This document shows, in pieces, positions 53,790 through 62,832 of a stretch of DNA of 64,000 bases. Source of the DNA: Pseudomonas sp. W4I3 (GTDB lineage Bacteria > Pseudomonadota > Gammaproteobacteria > Pseudomonadales > Pseudomonadaceae); NCBI RefSeq assembly GCF_030816195.1, contig NZ_JAUSXS010000001.1:5293501-5357500 (forward strand). Reading direction: 5' to 3'. How positions within the stretch are numbered: the stretch's first letter is position 1; the number at the start of each line of letters is the position of its first letter. Position numbers and translations under genes: made by a program. Below the pieces are notes generated by a model. It made no database searches. It had not been told where the DNA came from and worked only from the letters and a program-made list of their open reading frames with translations.

Positions 53790-55841
53790 TTGAAGCTGGA
53801 ACTCAAAAACAGCTTGTCGGTGAAGTTGCTACGGGTCGTCTTGCTCTCGGCGTTGATCGTGGGCGTGGCATTGAGCGTGGCGCAGATCGTTTTCGATGCC
53901 TACAAGACGCGCCAGGCCGTAGCCGGCGACGCGCAACGTATCCTCGACATGTTCCGTGACCCCTCGACCCAGGCCGTCTATAGCCTGGACCGCGAAATGG
54001 GCATGCAGGTGATCGAAGGCCTGTTTCAGGATGACGCCGTGCGCGTGGCGTCCATCGGCCATCCCAACGAAACCATGCTGGCGGAAAAAAGCCGCCCGTT
54101 GCAGCCATCCTCCAGCCGCTGGCTGACCGACCTGATTCTTGGAAAGGAACGCACCTTCACCACTCCGCTGGTCGGCAAGGGCCCGTACAGCGAGTATTAC
54201 GGCGACCTGAGCATAACCCTGGACACCGCCACTTACGGCGAAGGTTTTCTTGTCAGCTCGGTGATCATTTTTATTTCCGGCGTGTTGCGCGCCCTGGCCA
54301 TGGGCCTGGTGCTGTACCTGGTGTATCACTGGCTGCTGACTAAACCGCTGTCGCGGATCATTGAGCACCTGACCTCGATCAACCCGGACCGGCCCAGCGA
54401 GCACAAGATCCCGCAGATCAAGGGGCATGAGCGCAACGAGTTGGGCCTGTGGATAAACACCGCCAACCAGTTGCTCGAATCCATCGAACGCAATACTCAC
54501 CTGCGCCACGAGGCCGAATCCAGCCTGTTGCGCATGGCTCAGTATGACTTTCTTACCGGCCTGCCCAACCGCCAGAAATTGCAGGAGCAGCTGGACAGGA
54601 TCCTGACCGATGCCGGCCGTCGCCAGCGCCGTGTCGCGGTGTTGTGCGTGGGCCTGGATGATTTCAAGAGCGTCAACGAACAGTTCACCTACCAGAACGG
54701 TGACAAGCTGCTGCTGGCCCTGGCCGATCGCTTGCGCGCCCACAGCGGGCGCCTCGGCGCGCTCGCCCGCCTGGGTGGCGACCAGTTCGCCCTGGTACAG
54801 GCCGATATCGACCAGCCCTACGAAGCCGCCGAGCTGGCGCAAAGTATCCTGGATGACTTGGAAGCAGAGTTTTCCCTCGACCAGGACCAGATCCGCCTGC
54901 GCGCTACCATCGGCATCACCTTGTTCCCGGAAGACGGCGACAGTACGGAGAAATTGCTGCAAAAAGCCGAACAGACCATGACCCTGGCCAAAAGCCGCTC
55001 GCGCAACCGCTATCAGTTCTATATCGCCAGCGTCGACAGCGAAATACGTCGGCGCCGTGAACTGGAGAAAGACCTGCGCGATGCCTTGAGCCGCGACCAG
55101 TTTCACCTGGTGTACCAACCGCAGATCAGTTATCGCGACCACCGCGTGGTCGGTGTAGAGGCGTTGATTCGCTGGCAGCACCCGGAGCACGGCCTGGTTC
55201 CGCCGGACCTGTTCATCCCGCTGGCGGAACAGAACGGCACCATCATTGCCATCGGCGAATGGGTACTGGATCAGGCGTGCCGCCAACTGCGCGAATGGCA
55301 TGACCTGGGCTTTACCGAGCTGCGCATGGCGGTGAACCTGTCCACCGTGCAGCTGCACCACACCGAGCTGCCGCGAGTGGTCAACAACCTGATGCAGATT
55401 TACCGCCTGCCCCCGCGCAGCCTGGAACTGGAAGTCACCGAAACGGGCCTGATGGAAGACATCAGCACCGCCGCCCAACACCTGCTGAGCCTGCGCCGTT
55501 CGGGGGCGTTGATCGCCATCGATGACTTCGGCACCGGGTATTCATCCCTCAGTTACTTGAAAAGCCTGCCGCTGGACAAGATCAAGATCGACAAGAGCTT
55601 CGTCCAGGACCTGCTGGACGATGACGATGATGCGACCATCGTGCGGGCCATCATCCAACTGGGCAAAAGCCTGGGCATGCAGGTGATTGCCGAAGGCGTG
55701 GAGACTGCCGAGCAGGAGGCGTACATCATTTCCGAAGGTTGCCATGAAGGCCAGGGCTACCACTACAGCAAACCGCTGCAGGCCCGCGAGTTGGCGGCTT
55801 TTCTGAAGCAATCGGAACGTGATAACGCGGCGATTCTTTGA
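53790..55841 (+). CDS. bifA: c-di-GMP phosphodiesterase BifA (degenerate GGDEF, active EAL)
   Basis: Inner-membrane protein of 683 residues: segment at 15-35, periplasmic domain, second segment near 150-175, HAMP-like linker, GGDEF domain with altered active site GGDQF, and an EAL domain with EALIRW, DDFGTGYSS and EGVET intact. The degenerate cyclase half and position after sodB match BifA of P. aeruginosa, which lowers c-di-GMP and controls biofilm and swarming. It starts with TTG, eight bases after AAGGA. Confidence 0.92.
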   Translation: MKLELKNSLSVKLLRVVLLSALIVGVALSVAQIVFDAYKTRQAVAGDAQRILDMFRDPSTQAVYSLDREMGMQVIEGLFQDDAVRVASIGHPNETMLAEKSRPLQPSSSRWLTDLILGKERTFTTPLVGKGPYSEYYGDLSITLDTATYGEGFLVSSVIIFISGVLRALAMGLVLYLVYHWLLTKPLSRIIEHLTSINPDRPSEHKIPQIKGHERNELGLWINTANQLLESIERNTHLRHEAESSLLRMAQYDFLTGLPNRQKLQEQLDRILTDAGRRQRRVAVLCVGLDDFKSVNEQFTYQNGDKLLLALADRLRAHSGRLGALARLGGDQFALVQADIDQPYEAAELAQSILDDLEAEFSLDQDQIRLRATIGITLFPEDGDSTEKLLQKAEQTMTLAKSRSRNRYQFYIASVDSEIRRRRELEKDLRDALSRDQFHLVYQPQISYRDHRVVGVEALIRWQHPEHGLVPPDLFIPLAEQNGTIIAIGEWVLDQACRQLREWHDLGFTELRMAVNLSTVQLHHTELPRVVNNLMQIYRLPPRSLELEVTETGLMEDISTAAQHLLSLRRSGALIAIDDFGTGYSSLSYLKSLPLDKIKIDKSFVQDLLDDDDDATIVRAIIQLGKSLGMQVIAEGVETAEQEAYIISEGCHEGQGYHYSKPLQARELAAFLKQSERDNAAIL

Positions 55842-55968
55842 CCGGTCACATCGATACCAAATATTTCCCGCGTATAAGCCTTTACACAAAATGCAAATCT
55901 TTCGCATTATGTCGCAGTTTTTGCGCCCGCGCGCGCGCCCTATCAACAACCGAAGCAGGATGTTCGCC

Positions 55969-57309
55969 ATGATTCGTATGCCCCTGGCCACCGCCAGTCT
56001 GCTGGCCATTGCTATTTCTCTCGCCGGCTGCGGCGAAGGTAAAGACAAGGCCGCCGCGCCTCAGGCGCCGGCCGCTGCCAGCACCACCGCTCCTGCGGCC
56101 GCCACGCCTGCGGGCCAGGTCGACGAGGCTGCCGCCAAGGCCGTGGTCGCGCATTACGCAGACATGGTGTTTGCCGTGTACAGCGACGCCGAGTCCACCG
56201 CAAAAACCCTGCAAAGCGCCATCGACACCTTCCTCGCCAACCCGAACGCCGACACGCTCAAGGCGGCCCGTACCGCCTGGGTCGCTGCACGCGTCCCTTA
56301 CTTGCAGAGTGAAGTGTTCCGCTTCGGCAACACCATCATCGACGACTGGGAAGGCCAGGTGAACGCCTGGCCCCTGGACGAAGGGTTGATCGACTACGTC
56401 GACAAATCCTACGAACACGCCCTGGGCAACCCCGGCGCCAACGCCAACATCATCGCCAACAACGAAATCCAGGTTGGCGAAGACAAGGTCGACGTCAAGG
56501 AAATCACCCCGGAAAAACTCGCCAGCCTCAATGAGCTGGGCGGTTCCGAAGCGAACGTCGCCACCGGCTATCACGCCATCGAATTCCTGCTCTGGGGCCA
56601 GGACCTCAACGGTACCGGCCCAGGCGCCGGCAACCGTCCGGCCTCGGACTACATGACCGGCGACGGTGCAACCGGCGGTCACAACGAGCGTCGTCGTACC
56701 TACCTGCGCGCGGTGACCCAACTGCTGGTGAGCGACCTGCAGGAAATGGTCGGCAACTGGAAGCCCAACGTCGAAGACAACTACCGCGCCACCCTCGAGT
56801 CGGAACCGGCTACCGACGGCCTGCGCAAAATGCTGTTCGGCATGGGCAGCCTGTCCCTTGGCGAGCTGGCTGGCGAACGCATGAAGGTGTCCCTGGAGGC
56901 CAACTCGCCGGAAGACGAGCAGGACTGCTTCAGTGACAACACGCACAACTCGCACTTCTACGACGCCAAGGGCATCCGCAACGTCTACCTGGGCGAGTAC
57001 ACCCGCGTTGACGGCAACAAGCTGACCGGTCCGAGCCTGTCGTCCCTGGTCGCAAAAGCTGACCCGGCTGCCGATACAGCCCTCAAGGCTGACCTGGCGG
57101 CAACTGAAGCCAAGATCCAGGTGATGGTTGACCACGCAGCCAAGGGCGAGCACTACGACCAGTTGATCGCAGCCGGTAACGATGCCGGCAACCAGATCGT
57201 CCGTGACGCCATCGCTGCGCTGGTCAAGCAGACCGGCTCGATCGAAGCCGCCGCGGGCAAGCTGGGCATCAGCGACCTGAACCCGGACAGCGCTGATCAC
57301 GAGTTCTGA
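55969..57309 (+). CDS. icmP: Imelysin-family lipoprotein (IcmP-like)
   Basis: Protein of 446 residues with a lipoprotein signal peptide ending LAGC (lipobox), an Ala/Pro/Thr-rich linker, and an imelysin domain with GYHAIEFLLWGQD (H-x-x-E). Members are periplasmic or outer-membrane proteins linked to iron uptake or insulin-cleaving activity; the enzyme claim is old and weak. Length equals P. aeruginosa IcmP. AGGA lies eight bases before the ATG. Confidence 0.9.
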   Translation: MIRMPLATASLLAIAISLAGCGEGKDKAAAPQAPAAASTTAPAAATPAGQVDEAAAKAVVAHYADMVFAVYSDAESTAKTLQSAIDTFLANPNADTLKAARTAWVAARVPYLQSEVFRFGNTIIDDWEGQVNAWPLDEGLIDYVDKSYEHALGNPGANANIIANNEIQVGEDKVDVKEITPEKLASLNELGGSEANVATGYHAIEFLLWGQDLNGTGPGAGNRPASDYMTGDGATGGHNERRRTYLRAVTQLLVSDLQEMVGNWKPNVEDNYRATLESEPATDGLRKMLFGMGSLSLGELAGERMKVSLEANSPEDEQDCFSDNTHNSHFYDAKGIRNVYLGEYTRVDGNKLTGPSLSSLVAKADPAADTALKADLAATEAKIQVMVDHAAKGEHYDQLIAAGNDAGNQIVRDAIAALVKQTGSIEAAAGKLGISDLNPDSADHEF

Positions 57310-57327
57310 TCCAGGCTGAGTTGAAAG

Positions 57328-57351
57328 AGGCGACCTTCGGGTCGCCTTTTT
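57328..57351 (+). terminator. Terminator of icmP
   Basis: AGGCGACC-TTCG-GGTCGCCT hairpin with a UUCG tetraloop and five T, 18 bp after the stop. Confidence 0.95.
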
Positions 57352-57380
57352 CATGCGCCATCCCTACCACCACACACCCA

Positions 57381-57468
57381 TGTGGGAGGGGGCTTGCCCC
57401 CGATAGCGGTGTGTCAGCAAAGATGTATTTGCCGACCCGGCGCCATCGGGAGCAAGCCCCCTCCCACA
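57381..57468. repeat. REPIN (GTGGGAGGGGG type)
   Basis: 88-bp inverted REP pair between icmP and trkH. Confidence 0.92.
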
Positions 57469-57559
57469 TTTGCTCCATGCCTGTTGCCAAGCTCACCGGT
57501 TTACATGCCCTGCACCGCAGGTAGAATGGCGCCTCTGCCCAATCTCCAGAGCGAACTTC

Positions 57560-59014
57560 ATGGCGTTGCCGACCCTGCGCATCATCGGTTTCATCATCGG
57601 CATCTTCCTGATCACGCTTGCGATCGCCATGGTCGTGCCCATGGCCACACTGGTGATCTTCGAACGCACCAGCGACCTGCCCTCGTTCCTGTGGGCCAGC
57701 ATGATTACCTTTGTCGCCGGCCTGGCGCTGATCATTCCCGGTCGCCCCGAACACGTGCACCTGCGCCCGCGGGACATGTACCTGCTTACCGTGACAAGCT
57801 GGGTGGTGGTGTGCGTCTTCGCGGCGCTGCCGTTCCTGCTCACGCAGCACATCAGTTACACCGACTCGTTTTTTGAAAGCATGTCCGGCATCACGGCCAC
57901 CGGGTCCACCGTGTTGAGCGGGCTGGACAGCATGTCGCCGGGCATCCTCATGTGGCGCTCGCTGTTGCACTGGCTCGGCGGCATCGGCTTCATCGGCATG
58001 GCGGTGGCGATCCTGCCCCTGCTGCGCATCGGTGGCATGCGCCTGTTCCAGACCGAATCGTCGGACCGTTCAGAAAAGGTCATGCCGCGCTCGCATATGG
58101 TTGCGCGGCTGATCGTTGCGGCGTATGTGGGCATCACCATCCTCGGCAGCCTGGCGTTCTGGTGGGCCGGGATGGGGCTGTTCGATGCGATCAACCACGC
58201 CATGTCGGCGATTTCCACCGGCGGGTTTTCCACCTCCGATGAATCCTTGGCGCACTGGAAGCAACCGGCGGTGCATTGGGTGGCGGTGGTGGTGATGATC
58301 CTCGGCAGCTTGCCGTTCACCCTCTACGTGGCGACCTTGCGCGGCAACCGTCGGGCGTTGATCAAGGACCAGCAGGTGCAGGGTTTGCTCGGCTTGCTGG
58401 TGGTGACCTGGCTGGTGCTGGGCACCTGGTATTGGTGGACCACCAACCTGCACTGGCTGGACGCCCTGCGCCATGTGGCACTGAACGTCACCTCGGTGGT
58501 GACTACTACAGGTTTCGCGCTGGGGGACTACAGCCTCTGGGGTAACTTCTCACTGATGCTGTTCTTCTACCTGGGCTTTATCGGTGGCTGTTCCGGCTCG
58601 ACCGCCGGCGGGATCAAGATCTTCCGCTTCCAGGTCGCCTATATCCTGCTCAAGGCCAACCTTAACCAATTGATTCACCCGCGCGCGGTGATCAAACAGA
58701 AGTACAACGGCCATCGTCTCGACGAAGAAATCGTACGGTCGATCCTGACCTTTTCGTTTTTCTTCGCCATCACCATCTGCGCCATCGCGCTGGCCCTGTC
58801 GCTGCTGGGCCTGGACTGGATGACCGCGCTGACCGGCGCGGCCAGCACCGTGTCCGGCGTGGGCCCGGGCCTGGGTGAAACCATCGGCCCGGCCGGCAAC
58901 TTCGCCAGCCTGCCGGATGCCGCCAAGTGGATTCTGTCGCTGGGCATGCTGCTGGGGCGGCTGGAGATCATTACGGTGTTTGTGCTCTGTATTCCGGCGT
59001 TCTGGCGTCACTGA
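57560..59014 (+). CDS. trkH: Trk-type potassium uptake protein TrkH
   Basis: Inner-membrane channel-like protein of 484 residues with four filter regions: TATGSTVL, ISTGGFS, VVTTTGFAL and SGVGPGLGE. Takes up K+ together with cytosolic TrkA, which is not in the window. Last 44 bp overlap the convergent AraC gene. Confidence 0.94.
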   Translation: MALPTLRIIGFIIGIFLITLAIAMVVPMATLVIFERTSDLPSFLWASMITFVAGLALIIPGRPEHVHLRPRDMYLLTVTSWVVVCVFAALPFLLTQHISYTDSFFESMSGITATGSTVLSGLDSMSPGILMWRSLLHWLGGIGFIGMAVAILPLLRIGGMRLFQTESSDRSEKVMPRSHMVARLIVAAYVGITILGSLAFWWAGMGLFDAINHAMSAISTGGFSTSDESLAHWKQPAVHWVAVVVMILGSLPFTLYVATLRGNRRALIKDQQVQGLLGLLVVTWLVLGTWYWWTTNLHWLDALRHVALNVTSVVTTTGFALGDYSLWGNFSLMLFFYLGFIGGCSGSTAGGIKIFRFQVAYILLKANLNQLIHPRAVIKQKYNGHRLDEEIVRSILTFSFFFAITICAIALALSLLGLDWMTALTGAASTVSGVGPGLGETIGPAGNFASLPDAAKWILSLGMLLGRLEIITVFVLCIPAFWRH

Positions 59015-60026
59015 CGCTCGACTGCAGCAGCCGCGTCCGGTATTCGCCGGGCGTGGCGTCGAACCAACGGCGGAACGCGCGAAAGAAGTTGCTGGGGTCG
59101 GCAAACCCCAACAGGTAGGCGATTTCCAGCAAGGTCATGCTCGGCTGCGCCAGGTACTGCTCGGCCAGCTCTCGGCGGGTGTCATCGAGCAGCGCCTGGA
59201 AGCTGGTGCCCTCCTCCTGCAAACGCCGCTGCAAGGTACGCTGAGACAGATGCAGCGTCTGCGCCACCACTTCGCGCTTGGGTTCGCCCTGGGGCAGCAG
59301 GCGACAGAGCACTTGCCGTGCGTTATGGGTCACGCGGCTTTCGGAAAAGCGCGCCAGGTATTCACCGGCAAAACGATCATGCAACAGCGCCATGGCTTCA
59401 TTGGCCGTGGGCAGCGGTGCATCCATGTCAGCCTGCTGGAAAATCAACGCGTCATACGCCGCGTTGAATTCCAGCGGCGCGTGGAAGACCTGTTTGTAGG
59501 GCGTCAAACCCGCCGGCTGATCGCCCTGCAGCAGTACTTTATGCGGTTGCAGGGTGCGCCCGGTGAGCCAGCCGCACAGCGCCAACGCACTCGCCAGGGA
59601 GGCTTCGGCGCTTTGTCGGGTGGGCGGCAGGTGATCGCCGTGCACCGTCAGAATCAGCGCATAGCCCTCGGGTAACAAGCGGAAGCTCAAGTCGGCGCTT
59701 TCGGCGATGATGCGCTGGTAACGCACCAGGCGCCTGAAACCTTCGGCCAGGGTGTTGCTGGACATCAAGGCATAACCGGCCACGTGGAACGATGCGGGCC
59801 GCACCACCTTTCCCATGTTCAGGCCAATGGCCGGGTTGCCCGACAACTCCACCGCACGCTGCCACAAACGGGTCATGGCGTCTTGCGCAAAACGTGCGTC
59901 CGGATCACTGAGGGCGGCGTAGTCCAGTCCCAGTTGCTTGAACAGGGCCTGGCAATCCAGGCCGTCCATTTCCAGGGCCTTGACTATCCCCATCGCCCAG
60001 CTTGCAGAAGTTGTTCGTTCGCTCAT
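58971..60026 (-). CDS. AraC family transcriptional regulator
   Basis: Regulator of 351 residues: N-terminal Arabinose_bd domain (OruR/OxyR-like 'AraC-type ligand-binding') and C-terminal double helix-turn-helix with the end LLEIAYLLGFADPSNFFRAFRRW, typical of this subgroup. Effector and targets unknown. The ATG at 60026 was chosen by homology of MSERTTSASW-type starts. Confidence 0.9.
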   Translation of the reverse strand: MSERTTSASWAMGIVKALEMDGLDCQALFKQLGLDYAALSDPDARFAQDAMTRLWQRAVELSGNPAIGLNMGKVVRPASFHVAGYALMSSNTLAEGFRRLVRYQRIIAESADLSFRLLPEGYALILTVHGDHLPPTRQSAEASLASALALCGWLTGRTLQPHKVLLQGDQPAGLTPYKQVFHAPLEFNAAYDALIFQQADMDAPLPTANEAMALLHDRFAGEYLARFSESRVTHNARQVLCRLLPQGEPKREVVAQTLHLSQRTLQRRLQEEGTSFQALLDDTRRELAEQYLAQPSMTLLEIAYLLGFADPSNFFRAFRRWFDATPGEYRTRLLQSSVSDARTPEYRAQTP

Positions 60027-60187
60027 GGCGTCTTCTTGAATAAAGCGGGCCGAAATGGCAGCCAGGAAGGCAAGGATACTAAAGTGGCATCTATTGTCAC
60101 TGGCTGCCAGCACCGATCACTCTAGACTCAAACAAGCTCCCCGCCGAGCGTCTGTCAGGCGGCACAACAATCAGAGGGCTTGCTACC

Positions 60188-60499
60188 GTGGAAAACCTCA
60201 AGCGGTTCAACAGCTTCGCCGAGTTTTACCCGTATTACCTGACCGAGCACGGCAACAGCACGTGCCGGCGTCTGCACTTTATCGGCACCACGCTGGTGAT
60301 CGGCATTCTGGCGTATGCCATTGGCCGGGGCTCGCTGGGCCTGTTGCTGGCCGTGCCGATTGCCGGCTACAGCTTTGCCTGGATTGGGCATTTTTTCTAT
60401 GAAAAGAATCGCCCGGCGACCTTTCAACACCCGTTCTATAGCCTGCTCGGTGATTTCGTGATGTACCGCGACATGATCCTGGGCAAGGTGCCCTTCTAA
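60188..60499 (+). CDS. DUF962 / Mpo1-like membrane protein
   Basis: Protein of 103 residues with two membrane segments and the conserved HPFYSLLGDFVMYRDMI C-terminus; start LKRFNSFAEFYPYYLTEH. Mpo1 in yeast is a 2-hydroxy fatty acid dioxygenase; the same activity in bacteria is inference. GTG start with GAGGG upstream. Confidence 0.9.
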   Translation: MENLKRFNSFAEFYPYYLTEHGNSTCRRLHFIGTTLVIGILAYAIGRGSLGLLLAVPIAGYSFAWIGHFFYEKNRPATFQHPFYSLLGDFVMYRDMILGKVPF

Positions 60500-60633
60500 C
60501 GCGCAGGATGAAAATCCGTACATCCATCGCGATAAAAGTCTATTTGTCATTTAGGGTGCTGTATCCTGCCAAGGCTTTTTGAAAGCGCGCAATCACCTGC
60601 GATTGACAACAGACCTTGCGAGGAGCGACGACG

Positions 60634-60762
60634 ATGCACGAGATACCTAATCTCCCCTTCCCAAGCCTGCACCCTACAGAGCAGCCAACACCGCAACAGG
60701 CCAGCCCAAAGCAGCCTGAGGCCAAACAAGCCAAACCAGTCGACAGCAAACGCCAGGACTGA
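60634..60762 (+). CDS. Small proline-rich hypothetical protein
   Basis: 42-residue protein (MHEIPNLPFPSLHPTEQPTP then Gln/Pro/Lys-rich). A very good GAGGAG site lies eight bases before the ATG. No family is recognised. It precedes another small gene by 72 bp. Low complexity makes homology hard to judge. Confidence 0.6.
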   Translation: MHEIPNLPFPSLHPTEQPTPQQASPKQPEAKQAKPVDSKRQD

Positions 60763-60834
60763 CGCCGTACCAGACCGTGTGGAAAGCGCACATTCAAGCG
60801 CTTTCCACACTGCCTGAACCCTGAGGTACCCACC

Positions 60835-61017
60835 ATGACCGACACACTCCCCGATGCCCCGGACGCCGCCGTCCTCGATGCCGCCTTGCAGATGATCGAG
60901 GTGTGGAACCGCCTCAGCGCGGACAAGCAAGCCACGCTGCTCCAGCGTTTCGGCACCCAGGAAAACGCCCTGGCCGCCTTGGTGACCACCCAGTTACTGA
61001 CCCCTGCCCAAACCTGA
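60835..61017 (+). CDS. Small hypothetical protein
   Basis: 60-residue soluble protein (MTDTLPDAPDAAVLDAALQM... then VWNRLSADKQATLLQRFGTQ), predicted helical. No family is recognised. GAGGT precedes the ATG. Confidence 0.65.
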   Translation: MTDTLPDAPDAAVLDAALQMIEVWNRLSADKQATLLQRFGTQENALAALVTTQLLTPAQT

Positions 61018-61121
61018 AACCTGCTTGATCTGAGGTTTTTGCGTTTCGCGCCCCTGCACCGAGCAAAGCATCGGTATCATTAGCAGCCTATCTTTACCTG
61101 CTGCGACAGTGGACCTCTCCT

Positions 61122-62320
61122 ATGCCAGATACCCAGCGCCCCATGGCGGTCACGCTGCAAGTCGTTTCCATCGTGCTATTCACCTTTATCGGTTACCTGA
61201 ATATCGGCATTCCGCTGGCCGTATTGCCCGGCTATGTGCACAGCCAGCTGGGGTACGGCGCGGTGATCGCCGGCCTGGTGATCAGCGTGCAGTACCTGGC
61301 CACCCTGCTGAGTCGCCCGTATGCGGGCAAGATCATCGATAACCTGGGCAGCAAGCGTGCCGTGCTGATTGGCTTGGCGGGGTGTGGCTTAAGCGGTGTG
61401 TTCATGCTGCTCGCGGCGTGGTTTTCAAGCCTGCCGGCCTTGAGCCTTGCCAGCCTACTGATCGGTCGTCTGGTATTGGGCGCAGTGCTGAAAGCCTGGT
61501 GGGCTCGGGCGCCATCGGTTGGGGCATTGGCCGGGTCGGGGCGCAGAACACCGCCAAGGTCATCTCCTGGAACGGGATCGCCAGCTATGGCGCCTTGGCG
61601 GTCGGTGCGCCGCTGGGCGTATTACTGGTAAGAAATTTCGGACTATGGAGCATGGGCGTCAGCATCCTCCTACTCGCGGCAATCGGCCTGTTGCTGGCCT
61701 GGAACAAGGTCGCCGCGCCAATCGTAACCGGGGTGCGCCTGCCCTTCATGAACGTGCTGGGCCGAGTCTTGCCGCACGGTTGCGCGCTGGCGCTGGGCTC
61801 TATCGGCTTTGGCACCATCGCAACCTTCATTACCTTGTATTACACCACCCAGCATTGGGAGAACGCGGTATGGGCACTGAGCCTGTTCGGCGCCAGCTTT
61901 ATCGGTGCACGCCTGCTGTTTGGTAATTTGATCAACCGGATCGGCGGCTTTCGCGTGGCAATTGCCTGCCTGTCGGTGGAGGTGCTTGGCCTGCTGTTGC
62001 TGTGGCTGGCGCCGGATGCGCGGCTGGCGCTGGCCGGCGCGGCATTGAGTGGATTCGGGTTTTCCCTGGTATTTCCCGCATTGGGCGTGGAAGCGGTCAA
62101 CCTGGTGCCCGCCTCCAGTCGTGGTGCGGCAGTGGGCGCTTATTCGCTGTTCATCGACCTGTCGCTGGGTATCACCGGGCCATTGGCCGGGGCCGTGGCG
62201 GCAGGCTTCGGCTTTGCCTCGATCTTCCTGTTCGCTGCCCTCGCTGCCTGCGGTGGCTTGCTGCTGAGCCTGTACCTCTACCGCCAGGCGCCCAAGGCAC
62301 GCGAAGCCCGCGACGCCTAG
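61122..62320 (+). pseudogene. MFS transporter (YhhS/YfcJ type), frameshifted
   Basis: Transporter of about 399 residues, 12 segments. The frame from 61122 (MPDTQRPMAVTLQVV) is normal to LIGRLVLGA near 61483; then the reading frame shifts and continues as ESLVGSGAIGWGIGRVGAQN to the stop at 62320. Both halves look conserved, so the fault is a short indel around 61483-61490. Family exports sugars or drugs such as arabinose and glyphosate. Overlaps the arfB stop by four bases. Confidence 0.85.
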
Positions 62321-62730
62321 AAGTCGACCTTACCGCGCCCAGCCTTGATGCTGCCGCGCTTAGTCTTGGATTCCAGGCGGCGTTTCTTCGAGCCCAGGGT
62401 GGGCTTGGTCGGACGGCGTTTCTTCTCGACCTTGGTGGCGCTGAGGATCAACTCCACCAGGCGCTCAAGGGCATCGGCGCGATTCTGTTCCTGGGTGCGG
62501 TATTGCTGGGCCTTGAGCACCAGCACGCCGTCGCTGGTGATGCGGCTGTCGCGTAACGCCAACAGCCGCTCCTTGTAAAACTCCGGCAGCGACGACGCCG
62601 GAATGTCAAAACGCAGGTGCACCGCGCTGGACACCTTGTTGACGTTCTGCCCACCGGCGCCCTGGGCGCGAATGGCGGTCAGCTCGATTTCAGCGTCGGG
62701 CAGGTGCACGTTGTTGGAAATTACCAGCAT
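62317..62730 (-). CDS. arfB: Alternative ribosome-rescue factor / peptidyl-tRNA hydrolase ArfB
   Basis: ArfB (YaeJ) of 137 residues: GGQ motif in GAGGQNVNKVSSAVHLRF and a basic C-terminal tail (KKRRPTKPT, KKRRLESKTKR) that enters the mRNA channel. Releases stalled ribosomes. The ATG at 62730 gives the family length. Confidence 0.95.
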   Translation of the reverse strand: MLVISNNVHLPDAEIELTAIRAQGAGGQNVNKVSSAVHLRFDIPASSLPEFYKERLLALRDSRITSDGVLVLKAQQYRTQEQNRADALERLVELILSATKVEKKRRPTKPTLGSKKRRLESKTKRGSIKAGRGKVDF

Positions 62731-62785
62731 TGGAACAGGTCCGTGATTCAGGCCGATCAGCATACGCCACACGTTCCGCCAGTCC

Positions 62786-62809
62786 AAAAAAACCCGGCGA
62801 TACGCCGGG
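62786..62809 (-). terminator. Terminator of the aroP-like permease gene
   Basis: CCCGGCG-ATA-CGCCGGG stem (62793-62799 / 62803-62809) followed on the minus strand by seven T, 24 bp after the stop. Confidence 0.92.
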
Positions 62810-62832
62810 CTCTTTATTCAGGGTTAACGAGG

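Noticed and set aside
53829..55481. Minus-strand frame of 550 codons opposite bifA
   Set aside because: Antisense of the bifA codon pattern; no domain seen.
55882..57354. Minus-strand frame of 490 codons opposite icmP
   Set aside because: Antisense to a clear lipoprotein gene; includes its terminator.
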